This document shows positions 1 through 6,574 of a DNA stretch of 9,890 bases, in pieces. The notes beneath the pieces are model-generated. The model did no database searches, was not told where the DNA came from, and saw only the letters and a list, made by a program, of their open reading frames with translations. Source of the DNA: Actinomycetes bacterium (GTDB lineage: Bacteria; Actinomycetota; Thermoleophilia; BMS3ABIN01). Within the stretch, counting starts at the first letter, position 1. The number at the start of each line of letters is the position of its first letter. The position numbers and the translations under genes are program-made. The stretch spans positions 1 through 9,890 of the forward strand of contig JAJYIN010000068.1 of assembly GCA_021790075.1 (NCBI GenBank). Reading direction: 5' to 3'.

Positions 1-1
1 C

Positions 2-559
2 GAGATCTTCAGCGAGCGGGTGCGCGGCCTTGTCTGCAGCCGGAAAATATCGGGGCAGGGGTGGCTGGACGTGATGCGAACCGCCCACGAATTGGGAATC
101 AAGTCAAACGCGACCATGCTTTACGGCCATGTGGAAACCATGGAGGAGCGGGTTGACCACCTGTTGAAGCTGCGGGAACTGCAGGACGAGACCAGTGGTT
201 TCGGCAGCTTCATCCCGCTGGCCTTCCATCCAGCCAACACCAGGCTGGCCGAGCTCTCCGGCACGACCGGCATCGACAACCTGAAGATGCTGGCGGTCAG
301 CCGCCTCATGCTCGACAACTTCCCCAACGTCAAGGCCTTCTGGATCATGATCGGCATCAAGCTGGCCCAGATCTCCCTCCATTTCGGGGTGAACGATATC
401 GACGGCACCGTGGTGGAGGAGAAGATCACCCACGCCGCCGGCGCCGACACCGAGGAAGCCATTCCCAAGGAAGAGCTCATCCAGCTCATCCGCGACGCCG
501 GCCGCACGCCGGTGGAGCGCGACACCCTCTATAACGTCATCCGCCGTTACGATGGCTGA
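2..559 (+). CDS. mqnE: MqnE, aminofutalosine synthase (C-terminal part, 5' end outside window)
   Basis: This is a radical SAM enzyme of the futalosine route to menaquinone. By family knowledge, MqnE joins 3-[(1-carboxyvinyl)oxy]benzoate, the product of MqnA, to SAM to give aminofutalosine. The frame is open from base 2, so only about 185 residues of the usual 370 or so are here, and the CxxxCxxC cluster motif lies upstream. Visible family features are the segment starting EIFSERVR, then SGQGWL, the RTAHELGIKSNATMLYGH strand, the RELQDETSGF stretch, the FIPLAFHPANT strand and the closing GRTPVERDTLYN. The HP in place of the QS of MqnC in the 'IP..F..NT' motif favours MqnE over MqnC. The stop overlaps mqnA by 8 bases, so the two are translationally coupled. 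Assignment is strong; MqnE and MqnC are paralogues and the missing half would settle it fully. Confidence 0.93.
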   Translation, partial: EIFSERVRGLVCSRKISGQGWLDVMRTAHELGIKSNATMLYGHVETMEERVDHLLKLRELQDETSGFGSFIPLAFHPANTRLAELSGTTGIDNLKMLAVSRLMLDNFPNVKAFWIMIGIKLAQISLHFGVNDIDGTVVEEKITHAAGADTEEAIPKEELIQLIRDAGRTPVERDTLYNVIRRYDG

Positions 560-1406
560 GGAACAAAGCAGAGCCGCCCTGGACCAGGCGACGATCCGCA
601 TCGGCCATTTCGAATTCCTGAACGGGTTCCCGCTTTATTACGGCCTGGAAAAAGGGAGGGGCTGGAGCTGCTTCCAACTGATGCGCGGCGTCCCCACGTA
701 CCTCAACCGGCTGCTGCTGGAAGGAGAGCTCGATATCAGCCCCATCTCCTCCATCGAGTACGCCGCCCATGCCGGCCGGCTGTTGCTGCTGCCCCGCGTC
801 TCGATTACGGCCGACGGCGCCGTTGACAGCATCCGGCTGATATCCAGCCGGCCAATTGGCGAGGTCGGCTCAGTGGCCCTCACCGGCCAGAGCGCTACCT
901 CGGTGGTGCTGCTGAAGATACTGCTGGGCCAGAAGTATGGCCTCGAGCCTGAATACCGGCCGCTTACCGGGACGGTGGCCGAGGCGATGGCAGCCGGCAG
1001 CGATGCCGTCCTCCTGATCGGCGATCAGGCGCTGGAAGCTTTCTACAAGGAAAAATGGGAGCGCACGTACGACCTGGGCGAGGAGTGGAAGGATTTCACG
1101 GGGCTGCCGATGGTTTTCGCCGTCTGGGGCGTCCGGCGGGAATTTTTCGCCCAGCGGCCGGAGGAGACCTTCGAGGTGGAGGACCGCCTTGCCTACTCCA
1201 TGGAGTATTGCCGCGACCACTGGGATGAGGTGATAGCAGCCGGCGCAAAGGCCTATCCGTTCAGCCCGGAACTGCTGGGCTCATATTTTGCCAAGCTGCG
1301 TTATGACTTTACCGATGAATTCCGCCGCGGACTGCTGGAGTTTTACCGGCGGGCGGCGCAGGTGGGGGCGGTGCCGGCGGCGCCGCGGCTGGAGTTAATC
1401 TCGTGA
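552..1406 (+). CDS. mqnA: MqnA, chorismate dehydratase
   Basis: First committed enzyme of the futalosine menaquinone pathway: it dehydrates chorismate to 3-[(1-carboxyvinyl)oxy]benzoate in the cytoplasm. The 284-residue length is normal for the family, which has a periplasmic-binding-protein-like two-lobe fold without a signal peptide. Recognisable blocks are RIGHFEFLNGFPLYYGL near residues 16-32 (conserved Asn24), the GVPTYLNRLLLEGELDISPISSIEY block that begins lobe exchange, the LPRVSI and SIRLISSRP strands, the TSVVLLKILL helix, LLIGDQAL and the DLGEEWKDFTGLPMVFAVW block. The ATG at 552 lies inside the end of mqnE; there is no clear Shine-Dalgarno sequence, consistent with coupling to mqnE. 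The stop overlaps the GTG of mqnC. Function is inferred from these motifs and from lying between mqnE and mqnC. Confidence 0.95.
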   Translation: MAEEQSRAALDQATIRIGHFEFLNGFPLYYGLEKGRGWSCFQLMRGVPTYLNRLLLEGELDISPISSIEYAAHAGRLLLLPRVSITADGAVDSIRLISSRPIGEVGSVALTGQSATSVVLLKILLGQKYGLEPEYRPLTGTVAEAMAAGSDAVLLIGDQALEAFYKEKWERTYDLGEEWKDFTGLPMVFAVWGVRREFFAQRPEETFEVEDRLAYSMEYCRDHWDEVIAAGAKAYPFSPELLGSYFAKLRYDFTDEFRRGLLEFYRRAAQVGAVPAAPRLELIS

Positions 1407-2488
1407 GCAGCAACAGCACCTTGACAAGTCAGCCGATTATTGAGAAAGCCGCCGCCGGGGGGCGCATCAGTGAGGCGGAGGCGCTGGCCCTGTTTGAAAA
1501 CCGGGAACTGGTGGCCGTGGGCATGGCCGCCAACCGGGCCCGGCAGCGGCTGGTGCCGGGAAACGACGTTACCTTCGTCATCGACCGCAACATCAACTAC
1601 ACCAACTACTGCATCACCGGCTGCGACTTTTGCGCTTTCCACCGGCCCCTGGGGTCGCCCGAGGGTTACCTCCTCTCCCGCGAAGAGATATTCCGGAAGA
1701 TCGACGAGACGATCGCCCTCGGCGGCACCGGCATCATGATGCAGGGAGGGCTGCACCCCCGGCTGGATATCGATTATTACTGCGGCCTGCTGGCGGCCAT
1801 CAAGGACCGTTATGACATCACCATTCACTCGCTTTCGCCACCAGAGATCTACCATATCGCCAAGGCGAGCCGGATCCCGGTTTCTGAAGCGCTCAAGCGG
1901 ATGAAGGCTGCCGGCCTCGACTCCCTGCCCGGCGGCGGCGCGGAGATTCTGGTCGACAGCGTCAGGCGGCGGGTGAGCCCGAAAAAAATCGGCGCTGATG
2001 CCTGGATCGAGGTCATGCGCGCCGCCCATGAGGCCGGGCTCAAATCCACGGCCACGATGATGTTCGGCAGCGTGGAGAGTTTCGCCGACCGCATCGAGCA
2101 CATGCGCCGGGTCCGGGAACTGCAGGACGAAACCGGCGGCTTCCGCGCCTTCATTCCCTGGACCTTCCAGTCCGGCAACACGCCGCTGGAAGGAGTCTCC
2201 TCGTCCAGCGGCGTCGATTACCTGATGACGCTGGCGGTCAGCCGCATCTATCTCGATAACGTTCCCAACATCCAGGCTTCCTGGGTCACCCAGGGCATCA
2301 AGGTGGCGCAGGTGTCCCTCTGTTTCGGAGCCAACGACCTGGGCAGCACCATGATCGAGGAAAACGTGGTGGCGGCGGCGGGAGTCAGCTACCGCGTCAG
2401 CAAGGACGAAATGGTGGAATCCATCCGCGCCGCCGGCATGCGCCCGGTGCAGAGGGACCACGCCTACAATTCCATTGACTTCCCGTAG
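1403..2488 (+). CDS. mqnC: MqnC, cyclic dehypoxanthinyl futalosine synthase
   Basis: Radical SAM enzyme that cyclises dehypoxanthinyl futalosine, a later step of the futalosine menaquinone pathway. The 361-residue length is typical. The cluster motif is Cys70-x3-Cys74-x2-Cys77 inside NINYTNYCITGCDFCAFHR. Downstream lie GGTGIMMQGGLHP, the ITIHSLSPPEI strand, SLPGGGAEIL, the RELQDETGGFRAFIPW block and FQSGNTPLEG; the QSGNT version is typical of MqnC. The start is GTG at 1403, sharing GTGA with the mqnA stop, and GGAG at 1391-1394 sits 8 bases upstream as ribosome binding site. The protein is clearly homologous to the MqnE fragment, and one 17-base block (173-189 and 2114-2130) is identical in DNA. 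mqnB and mqnD are not in this window. The last bases of the gene carry the -35 element of the promoter candidate for the next operon. Confidence 0.95.
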   Translation: MSSNSTLTSQPIIEKAAAGGRISEAEALALFENRELVAVGMAANRARQRLVPGNDVTFVIDRNINYTNYCITGCDFCAFHRPLGSPEGYLLSREEIFRKIDETIALGGTGIMMQGGLHPRLDIDYYCGLLAAIKDRYDITIHSLSPPEIYHIAKASRIPVSEALKRMKAAGLDSLPGGGAEILVDSVRRRVSPKKIGADAWIEVMRAAHEAGLKSTATMMFGSVESFADRIEHMRRVRELQDETGGFRAFIPWTFQSGNTPLEGVSSSSGVDYLMTLAVSRIYLDNVPNIQASWVTQGIKVAQVSLCFGANDLGSTMIEENVVAAAGVSYRVSKDEMVESIRAAGMRPVQRDHAYNSIDFP

Positions 2489-2504
2489 GCGGTACTGCTA
2501 GAAT
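2475..2504 (+). promoter_or_regulatory. Candidate sigma70/SigA promoter for the hdr-flx operon
   Basis: TTGACT at 2475-2480 (5 of 6 to TTGACA) is followed after 18 bases by TAGAAT at 2499-2504 (5 of 6 to TATAAT), preceded by TG at 2496-2497 in the extended -10 position. The -35 lies in the last codons of mqnC. Transcription would start near 2511, leaving a leader of about 150 bases before hdrC. In such GC-rich DNA this is the best promoter match in the intergenic gap. It is read from sequence only and not proven. Confidence 0.6.
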
Positions 2505-2512
2505 TTTCTAAC

Positions 2513-2530
2513 CTGTTAAAACTTTCACAA
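2513..2530 (+). promoter_or_regulatory. Candidate Rex-type operator
   Basis: The 18 bases CTGTTAAAACTTTCACAA match the Rex consensus TTGTGAANNNNTTCACAA at 12 of the 14 defined positions. The right half-site is perfect; the two mismatches are at positions 1 and 5 of the left half. The site begins 8 bases after the candidate -10 and covers the predicted start point, where a repressor would block initiation. Rex is a repressor released from DNA by NADH, a sensible regulator for NADH-linked electron-bifurcation genes. The match is seen in the sequence; the identity of the binding protein is inferred. Confidence 0.5.
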
Positions 2531-2540
2531 GGTTCACAAG
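2524..2540 (+). repeat. Tandem 8-base direct repeat TTCACAAG
   Basis: TTCACAAG occurs at 2524-2531 and again at 2533-2540, separated by one G. The first copy is the right half of the candidate Rex site. The second could be an extra half-site in the same orientation, with its centre 9 bases further on, or a by-product of local slippage. It lies just downstream of the predicted transcription start. Confidence 0.6.
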
Positions 2541-2647
2541 CTCGACGGCCTGCCAAGGCACCCGTTGTAAAGTGAGTTAGTCGTATGACATTGGCGCCGG
2601 CGGGTTTTTTGGTTTTTCAGGGGACAGTTTTTCGGGGGGCGGGAAAT
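2541..2647 (+). other. Leader region of the hdr operon with T/G-rich block
   Basis: This non-coding stretch precedes hdrC. The part from 2602 to 2643 alternates T runs and G runs, with the near-repeat TTTTTCAGGGG (2613-2623) and TTTTTCGGGGGG (2628-2639) around ACAG. The composition is unlike the neighbouring coding DNA. A small inverted repeat (TGCC-AA-GGCA, 2551-2560) has too short a loop for a stable hairpin. I see no convincing intrinsic terminator, no known riboswitch and no plausible small gene here. The T/G block may be a copy of a dispersed intergenic repeat family, which only genome-wide comparison could show. Confidence 0.4.
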
Positions 2648-2652
2648 GGAGG
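2648..2652 (+). promoter_or_regulatory. Ribosome binding site deciding the hdrC start
   Basis: GGAGG lies 8 bases before the ATG at 2661, an ideal spacing. The in-frame ATG at 2646 overlaps this GGAGG and would have only the G-run at 2634-2643 in front of it. The start at 2661 is therefore preferred. Confidence 0.7.
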
Positions 2653-2660
2653 CTACCCAA

Positions 2661-3227
2661 ATGATAAATCTTTCCAGATCCGTCTCGGCGGGCGCCCCTA
2701 TCATCTCCGAGATAGAGCGCCGCAGCGGCCAGCAGATCTCGGCCTGTTACCAGTGCGGCCGCTGCACTTCCACCTGCGCCGGCTCTTTTGCCTTTGACTA
2801 CTCACCGCACCGGCTCATGCGGCTGCTTCAGTTCGGCATGGTGGAGGAAGTGCTCCGCTCCAGGACGGCGCAGCTGTGCCTGGACTGCATGACCTGCTCG
2901 CTGCGCTGCCCCATGTCCATCGATGTGGCGGCGGTGATAGACACCGCCAAGGCCATCGCCGACGAGATGGGGTTCAAGGACACCGAGCGCGACCTGCGCC
3001 TGTTCCGCCGCGGCTTCCTGAAAAACGTCCGCCGCCACGGCCGCCTGCATGAGGCCGGCCTGCTCAGCTGGTTCAACATCAGGACCCGGAAATTCACCAA
3101 TGACCTCTCGCTGGTGCCGCTCTTGATGCGCAAGAAGAAGATCCATGTGGTGCCGCCGCGGATCAGGAACAAGCACGAGATGCGGCGCATCTTCCGTGAG
3201 ATCAACGGGGCGGGGAAACCGAGATGA
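2661..3227 (+). CDS. hdrC: HdrC, heterodisulfide reductase iron-sulfur subunit C
   Basis: Small cytoplasmic ferredoxin-like subunit that carries electrons from HdrA to HdrB. With the ATG at 2661 it has 188 residues, normal for HdrC; an in-frame ATG at 2646 would add five residues. Two complete CxxCxxCxxxC motifs for [4Fe-4S] clusters are seen: Cys29, 32, 35 and 39 in ACYQCGRCTSTCAG, and Cys73, 76, 79 and 83 in LCLDCMTCSLRCP. The segment between them (DYSPHRLMRLLQFG) is the HdrC signature. The C-terminal third is basic, with an arginine- and lysine-rich stretch, and there is no membrane segment, unlike the HdrDE type. It is the first gene of the operon, after a 172-base gap, and overlaps hdrB by 4 bases. 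Assignment is strong from motifs and from hdrB and hdrA following directly. Confidence 0.94.
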   Translation: MINLSRSVSAGAPIISEIERRSGQQISACYQCGRCTSTCAGSFAFDYSPHRLMRLLQFGMVEEVLRSRTAQLCLDCMTCSLRCPMSIDVAAVIDTAKAIADEMGFKDTERDLRLFRRGFLKNVRRHGRLHEAGLLSWFNIRTRKFTNDLSLVPLLMRKKKIHVVPPRIRNKHEMRRIFREINGAGKPR

Positions 3228-4108
3228 CGGATTATTCCTACTTCCCCGGTTGCTCGCTGGCCAGCAGCGCCATGGAATACGATGCCTCTTTCCGGCTGGT
3301 GTCGGAGGTGTTCGGCATCGGCTTGGACGAGCTCGAGGACTGGACCTGCTGCGGCGCCTCGCCGGCGCCTCATCATTGGGGCGGCGAGCTGGGCATCCTG
3401 CTGCCGGCCCGCAATCTGCACATCGCCGGCCGCAGCCACCCTGCCGTGGTGGCTCCCTGCGCCGGCTGCTACAACCGGCTCAAGTACGCCCAGTACGAGC
3501 TCCGGCGCAACCAGCAGCTGAGGGAGCGGGTGGCGCAGGTCCTGCGGGAGCCGGTCAGGTACGAGACCGAGGTTGTCAACCTGATCGAGATGTTCAACCG
3601 GGAGATCGACCCGGCGGCGCTGGCGGCCAGGGCGCAGGGTCGCCTGGAAGAGATCAGCCTGGCGACCTATTACGGCTGCGTGCTCACCCGGCCGGCTGAG
3701 ATCGTCAATTTCGATGACCCCAACGACCCGGTGATGATGGAGCCGCTGCTCAGGGCGGCCGGCGCTACCATCACCCACTTCCCGTTCAAGAGCGAGTGCT
3801 GCGGCTCTTACATGGGACTGGCCAAGAAGGAGATCGTCTTCCGGGCCAGCCGGCAGATCATCGAGACGGCCCTGGAATCGGGCGCCGACGCCATCGTCAC
3901 CGTCTGCCCGCTCTGCCATCAGAACCTCGACCTGCGGCAGCGGCAGATCAACTTTGCCTGGGATACGGATTTCGAGCTGCCCGTGCTCTACTTCTCGCAG
4001 GTGATCGGCCTGGCGCTGGGAGCCTCCCCGGAGGAGCTGGGAATCGATTCCCATGCCGTCAGCGCTGACAAGCTTCTGGTGAAGATAAAGAAAACAGCTA
4101 ACCGGTGA
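3224..4108 (+). CDS. hdrB: HdrB, heterodisulfide reductase catalytic subunit B
   Basis: Catalytic subunit that reduces a disulfide at paired non-cubane [4Fe-4S] clusters (known from methanogen HdrB). At 294 residues it has family length. Both CCG domains are intact: the first has Cys10, Cys42-Cys43 and Cys79-x2-Cys82 (CX31CCX35CxxC); the second has Cys152, Cys192-Cys193 and Cys228-x2-Cys231 (CX39CCX34CxxC). Landmarks are YFPGCSL, WTCCGA, APCAGCYNRLK, YYGCVLTRP, SECCGSYMG and TVCPLCHQNL. All ligands expected for two clusters are present, so the protein should be active. The ATG at 3224 shares ATGA with the hdrC stop. In bacteria lacking coenzymes M and B the natural substrate is not known; the sulfite-reductase partner DsrC has been proposed in sulfate reducers. 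Nothing here identifies the substrate. Confidence 0.95.
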   Translation: MTDYSYFPGCSLASSAMEYDASFRLVSEVFGIGLDELEDWTCCGASPAPHHWGGELGILLPARNLHIAGRSHPAVVAPCAGCYNRLKYAQYELRRNQQLRERVAQVLREPVRYETEVVNLIEMFNREIDPAALAARAQGRLEEISLATYYGCVLTRPAEIVNFDDPNDPVMMEPLLRAAGATITHFPFKSECCGSYMGLAKKEIVFRASRQIIETALESGADAIVTVCPLCHQNLDLRQRQINFAWDTDFELPVLYFSQVIGLALGASPEELGIDSHAVSADKLLVKIKKTANR

Positions 4109-4112
4109 TGCC

Positions 4113-6128
4113 ATGAGGATCGGCGTATTCGTTTGCCAGTGCGGCACCAACATCGCCGCCACCGTCGCCACCCGCAGGGTGGTCGAGGCGGCGCTGTCGA
4201 TGCGCGACGTCTTTCACGGGGAGAGCATCCAGTACACCTGCTCCGATCCTGGCCAGCGCGCGATTATCGACGCCATCCAGCAGAAGAATCTCACACGGGT
4301 GGTGCTGGCGGCCTGCTCGCCCCGCATGCACGAGACCACTTTCCGGCGGGCCATCGCCCAGGCGGGGATGAACCCGTTTATGCTGGAGATGGTGAACATC
4401 CGCGAGCAGTGCTCCTGGATTCACTCGGACATCGATACGGCTACCGAAAAGGCCATCGACCTGGTGCGCAAGGGGGTTGCCCGGGTGCGGCGCCAGACGC
4501 CTCTCCACGCCGGCAGCGTGCCGGTGACGCGGCGGGCGCTGGTGATCGGCGGCGGCGTGGCCGGCATCCAGGCCGCGCTTGACATAGCCGACGCCGGCGT
4601 GCCGGTGACCCTGGTGGAGAAAAGCCCGACCCTCGGGGGGAACATGGCCCGGCTCGACAAGACCTTCCCTACTCTGGACTGCTCGTCCTGCATCCTGACC
4701 CCCCGGATGGTGGAGGTCAAGCAGCACGAGAACATCGATCTGATGGTGAGTTCCGAGATCGAAAACGTGCGTGGCTACATCGGCAATTTCGAAGTCGATA
4801 TCCGCAGGAAGGCAACCTGCGTCATCGAGGAAAAATGTACCGGCTGCATGATTTGTGAGCAAAAATGCCCGAGCCGGGCCCCCGATGATTTCAATGCCGG
4901 CGTGGGGGAATCCAAGGCGATCTCGGTGGCCTTCCCCCAAGCGGTGCCGCTGGTGGCAGCGCTGCGCAAAGAGTACTGCCGCTTGTTTCTCAAGGGCAGG
5001 TGCAGCGTCTGTAAGAAGGTCTGCCCGGCGGGCGCCATTGATTACGAGCAGGAAGACCGGTTCGTGACGGAACGGTTCGGCGCCATCGTGGCGGCTACGG
5101 GCTTTGAGCAGTTCGACTGGAAAAAGGCCTACCCCAGCTTTGGCGGCGGCCTTTACCCGGACGTCATCACTTCGCTGGAATACGAGCGGATGCTGTCCGC
5201 CTCCGGACCGACCGGCGGCCACATCCGGCGGCCTTCCGACGGCGCCGAGCCGAAGCACATCGTCTTTATATCCTGCGTCGGCTCGCGGGACGAGTCGGTG
5301 GGCCGGCCGGCCTGCTGCGGTGTCGGCTGCATGTACCAGGCCAAGCAGGCCATCCTCACCAAGGAACACATTCCTGATTCGCAGTCTTATGTCTTCTATC
5401 TCGATGTCCGCGCCGGCGGCAAGGGCTACGAGGAGTTCGTGCGGCGCGCCACCAGGGAATTCGGAACCATTTACGTACGCGGCCGCGTCGGCAAGGTCTA
5501 TCCCCGGAACGGCAAGCTGATCTGCATGGGCACCGATACCCTGGCCGGCCACCAAGTGGAGGTGGAGGCCGACCTGGTGGTGCTGGCCGCCGGCCTCAAC
5601 GCCGCTGGCGCCGCCGCCGGGCTGGCCCGCAAGCTTAACATTTCCTATGATATGTACGGTTTCTTCAGTGAGGGTCACCCCAAACTGAAACCGGTGGAGA
5701 CCAACACCGGCGGCGTCTTCCTGGCGGGCGCCTGCCAGGGGCCCAAGGACATCCCGGCCTCGGTGGCCCAGGCGGGCGCCGCGGCCGCCAAGGTGGTGTC
5801 GCTGCTCTCCCGCGCGGAGCTGGAGACCAGTCCCATGGTGGCGGAAGTCAACCAGATGAAGTGCACCGGCTGTTTCAAGTGCCGTGAGGTCTGTCCTTAT
5901 GGCGCCATCGAGGAACAGGAGCTGCGGGGCGGCCGCCGTGTCGCCCATGTGATCGGTTCCCTATGCCAGGGCTGCGGCCTTTGCAACGTGGCCTGCCCGC
6001 CGGCGGTGATACCACTGAAAGGATACACGGACAACCAATTGATCGCCGAAGTTGTCGAGGTGCTCCGGGAGCCGGAGCCTGCCAGCAGCGCCGGGGCGAG
6101 CGCCAAAGCAGTCGAGGTGGCCGAATGA
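4113..6128 (+). CDS. hdrA: HdrA, flavin-based electron-bifurcating subunit
   Basis: Central flavoprotein of the complex. By family knowledge its FAD splits an electron pair between ferredoxin and HdrBC. The 671-residue length is usual. In order: the N-terminal domain MRIGVFVCQCGTN with AACSPRMHETTFR near 67-78; the FAD-binding GGGVAG at 146-151; LGGNMARLDKTFPTLDCSSC to residue 193; an inserted ferredoxin domain with Cys242, 245, 248, 252 and Cys289, 297, 300, 304; the thioredoxin-reductase-like part with FISCVGSR and CCGVGC (Cys388, 401, 402, 406, pattern CX12CCX3C, fitting the unusual HdrA cluster site); a second FAD-region strand GVFLAGACQGPKDIP at 534-548; and a C-terminal ferredoxin domain with Cys584, 587, 590, 594 and Cys618, 621, 624, 628. 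The last 20 residues are alanine-rich. The start lies 4 bases after the hdrB stop, with GGTGAT just upstream. No second HdrA copy or fusion is present. Confidence 0.95.
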   Translation: MRIGVFVCQCGTNIAATVATRRVVEAALSMRDVFHGESIQYTCSDPGQRAIIDAIQQKNLTRVVLAACSPRMHETTFRRAIAQAGMNPFMLEMVNIREQCSWIHSDIDTATEKAIDLVRKGVARVRRQTPLHAGSVPVTRRALVIGGGVAGIQAALDIADAGVPVTLVEKSPTLGGNMARLDKTFPTLDCSSCILTPRMVEVKQHENIDLMVSSEIENVRGYIGNFEVDIRRKATCVIEEKCTGCMICEQKCPSRAPDDFNAGVGESKAISVAFPQAVPLVAALRKEYCRLFLKGRCSVCKKVCPAGAIDYEQEDRFVTERFGAIVAATGFEQFDWKKAYPSFGGGLYPDVITSLEYERMLSASGPTGGHIRRPSDGAEPKHIVFISCVGSRDESVGRPACCGVGCMYQAKQAILTKEHIPDSQSYVFYLDVRAGGKGYEEFVRRATREFGTIYVRGRVGKVYPRNGKLICMGTDTLAGHQVEVEADLVVLAAGLNAAGAAAGLARKLNISYDMYGFFSEGHPKLKPVETNTGGVFLAGACQGPKDIPASVAQAGAAAAKVVSLLSRAELETSPMVAEVNQMKCTGCFKCREVCPYGAIEEQELRGGRRVAHVIGSLCQGCGLCNVACPPAVIPLKGYTDNQLIAEVVEVLREPEPASSAGASAKAVEVAE

Positions 6129-6532
6129 GCGGTGTCAAGATCATCGGACTCCTCTGCAACTGGTGCTCGTATGCCGGCGCCGACATGGCCGGCACGGCGC
6201 GGATGAAGCAGCCGGCGGCGCTGCGGGTGGTGAGGCTGCCCTGCACCGGCCGGGTCAACCCGCTGCTGGTGCTCAAGGCGTTCCAGGAAGGTGCGGACGG
6301 GGTGCTCGTCAGCGGCTGCCATCCGGGCGATTGCCATTACAATGAGGGCAACTATTACGCGCGCCGGCGGCTGGAGCTGCTGGCGGCGATGCTGCCCGCG
6401 CTGGGTATCGAGCCGGAGCGCTTCCGCTATACCTGGGTGAGCGCTTCCGAGGGCGCCCGCTGGACTGAGGTGGTTGAGGAGTTCACCGGCCGGGTGGAGG
6501 CGCTGGGGCCCAGGGACGGCGGTGCGGCGTAA
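6125..6532 (+). CDS. flxD: FlxD / MvhD-type [2Fe-2S] electron-transfer subunit
   Basis: A 135-residue protein of the MvhD family, which links an electron donor module to HdrA. The conserved cysteines are visible: Cys11-x2-Cys14 in LLCNWCSYAGAD, Cys40 in LPCTGRV, and Cys65-x4-Cys70 in SGCHPGDCHY. The blocks RLPCTGRVNPLLVLKAFQEGADGV and HYNEGNYYARRR are diagnostic. The ATG at 6125 overlaps the hdrA stop (ATGA), with GAGGTG at 6114-6119 as ribosome binding site. An open frame extends upstream inside hdrA but has no family similarity, so this start is firm. The product could equally be named MvhD. I use FlxD because no MvhA or MvhG hydrogenase subunit follows and the next three genes are the Flx set. 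A 42-base gap separates it from flxC. Confidence 0.92.
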   Translation: MSGVKIIGLLCNWCSYAGADMAGTARMKQPAALRVVRLPCTGRVNPLLVLKAFQEGADGVLVSGCHPGDCHYNEGNYYARRRLELLAAMLPALGIEPERFRYTWVSASEGARWTEVVEEFTGRVEALGPRDGGAA

Positions 6533-6574
6533 ACATTTATGAGGGAAGGCGCGGCTTAGCCGGTTGATGACCAA

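Noticed and set aside
2593..2610. GC-rich stretch followed by six T's, as in an intrinsic terminator or attenuator
   Set aside because: GGCGCC and GCCGGC are short palindromes with no room for a loop, and the only other pairing (CCCG at 2561 with CGGG at 2601) needs a 36-base loop. No stable stem precedes the T run.
2602..2643. G-quadruplex from the G runs in the hdrC leader
   Set aside because: Loops between the G runs would be about 15 and 10 bases, longer than in canonical quadruplexes, and the last two runs are split by a single C.
2585..2797. Small plus-strand frame of 70 codons overlapping the hdrC leader and start
   Set aside because: It has no good ribosome binding site, it overlaps hdrC in another frame, and its translation past 2661 is a shadow of hdrC.
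5963..6124. Upstream extension of the flxD frame inside hdrA
   Set aside because: The recognisable MvhD domain starts right at the ATG at 6125, which has its own GAGGTG site; the extension is an arginine-rich shadow of hdrA.
2661..6532. A methanogen-type MvhADG-HdrABC hydrogenase complex
   Set aside because: No MvhA or MvhG subunit is present. The MvhD-like gene is followed by NADH-type Flx genes, and the promoter, ribosome binding sites and futalosine genes fit a bacterium.
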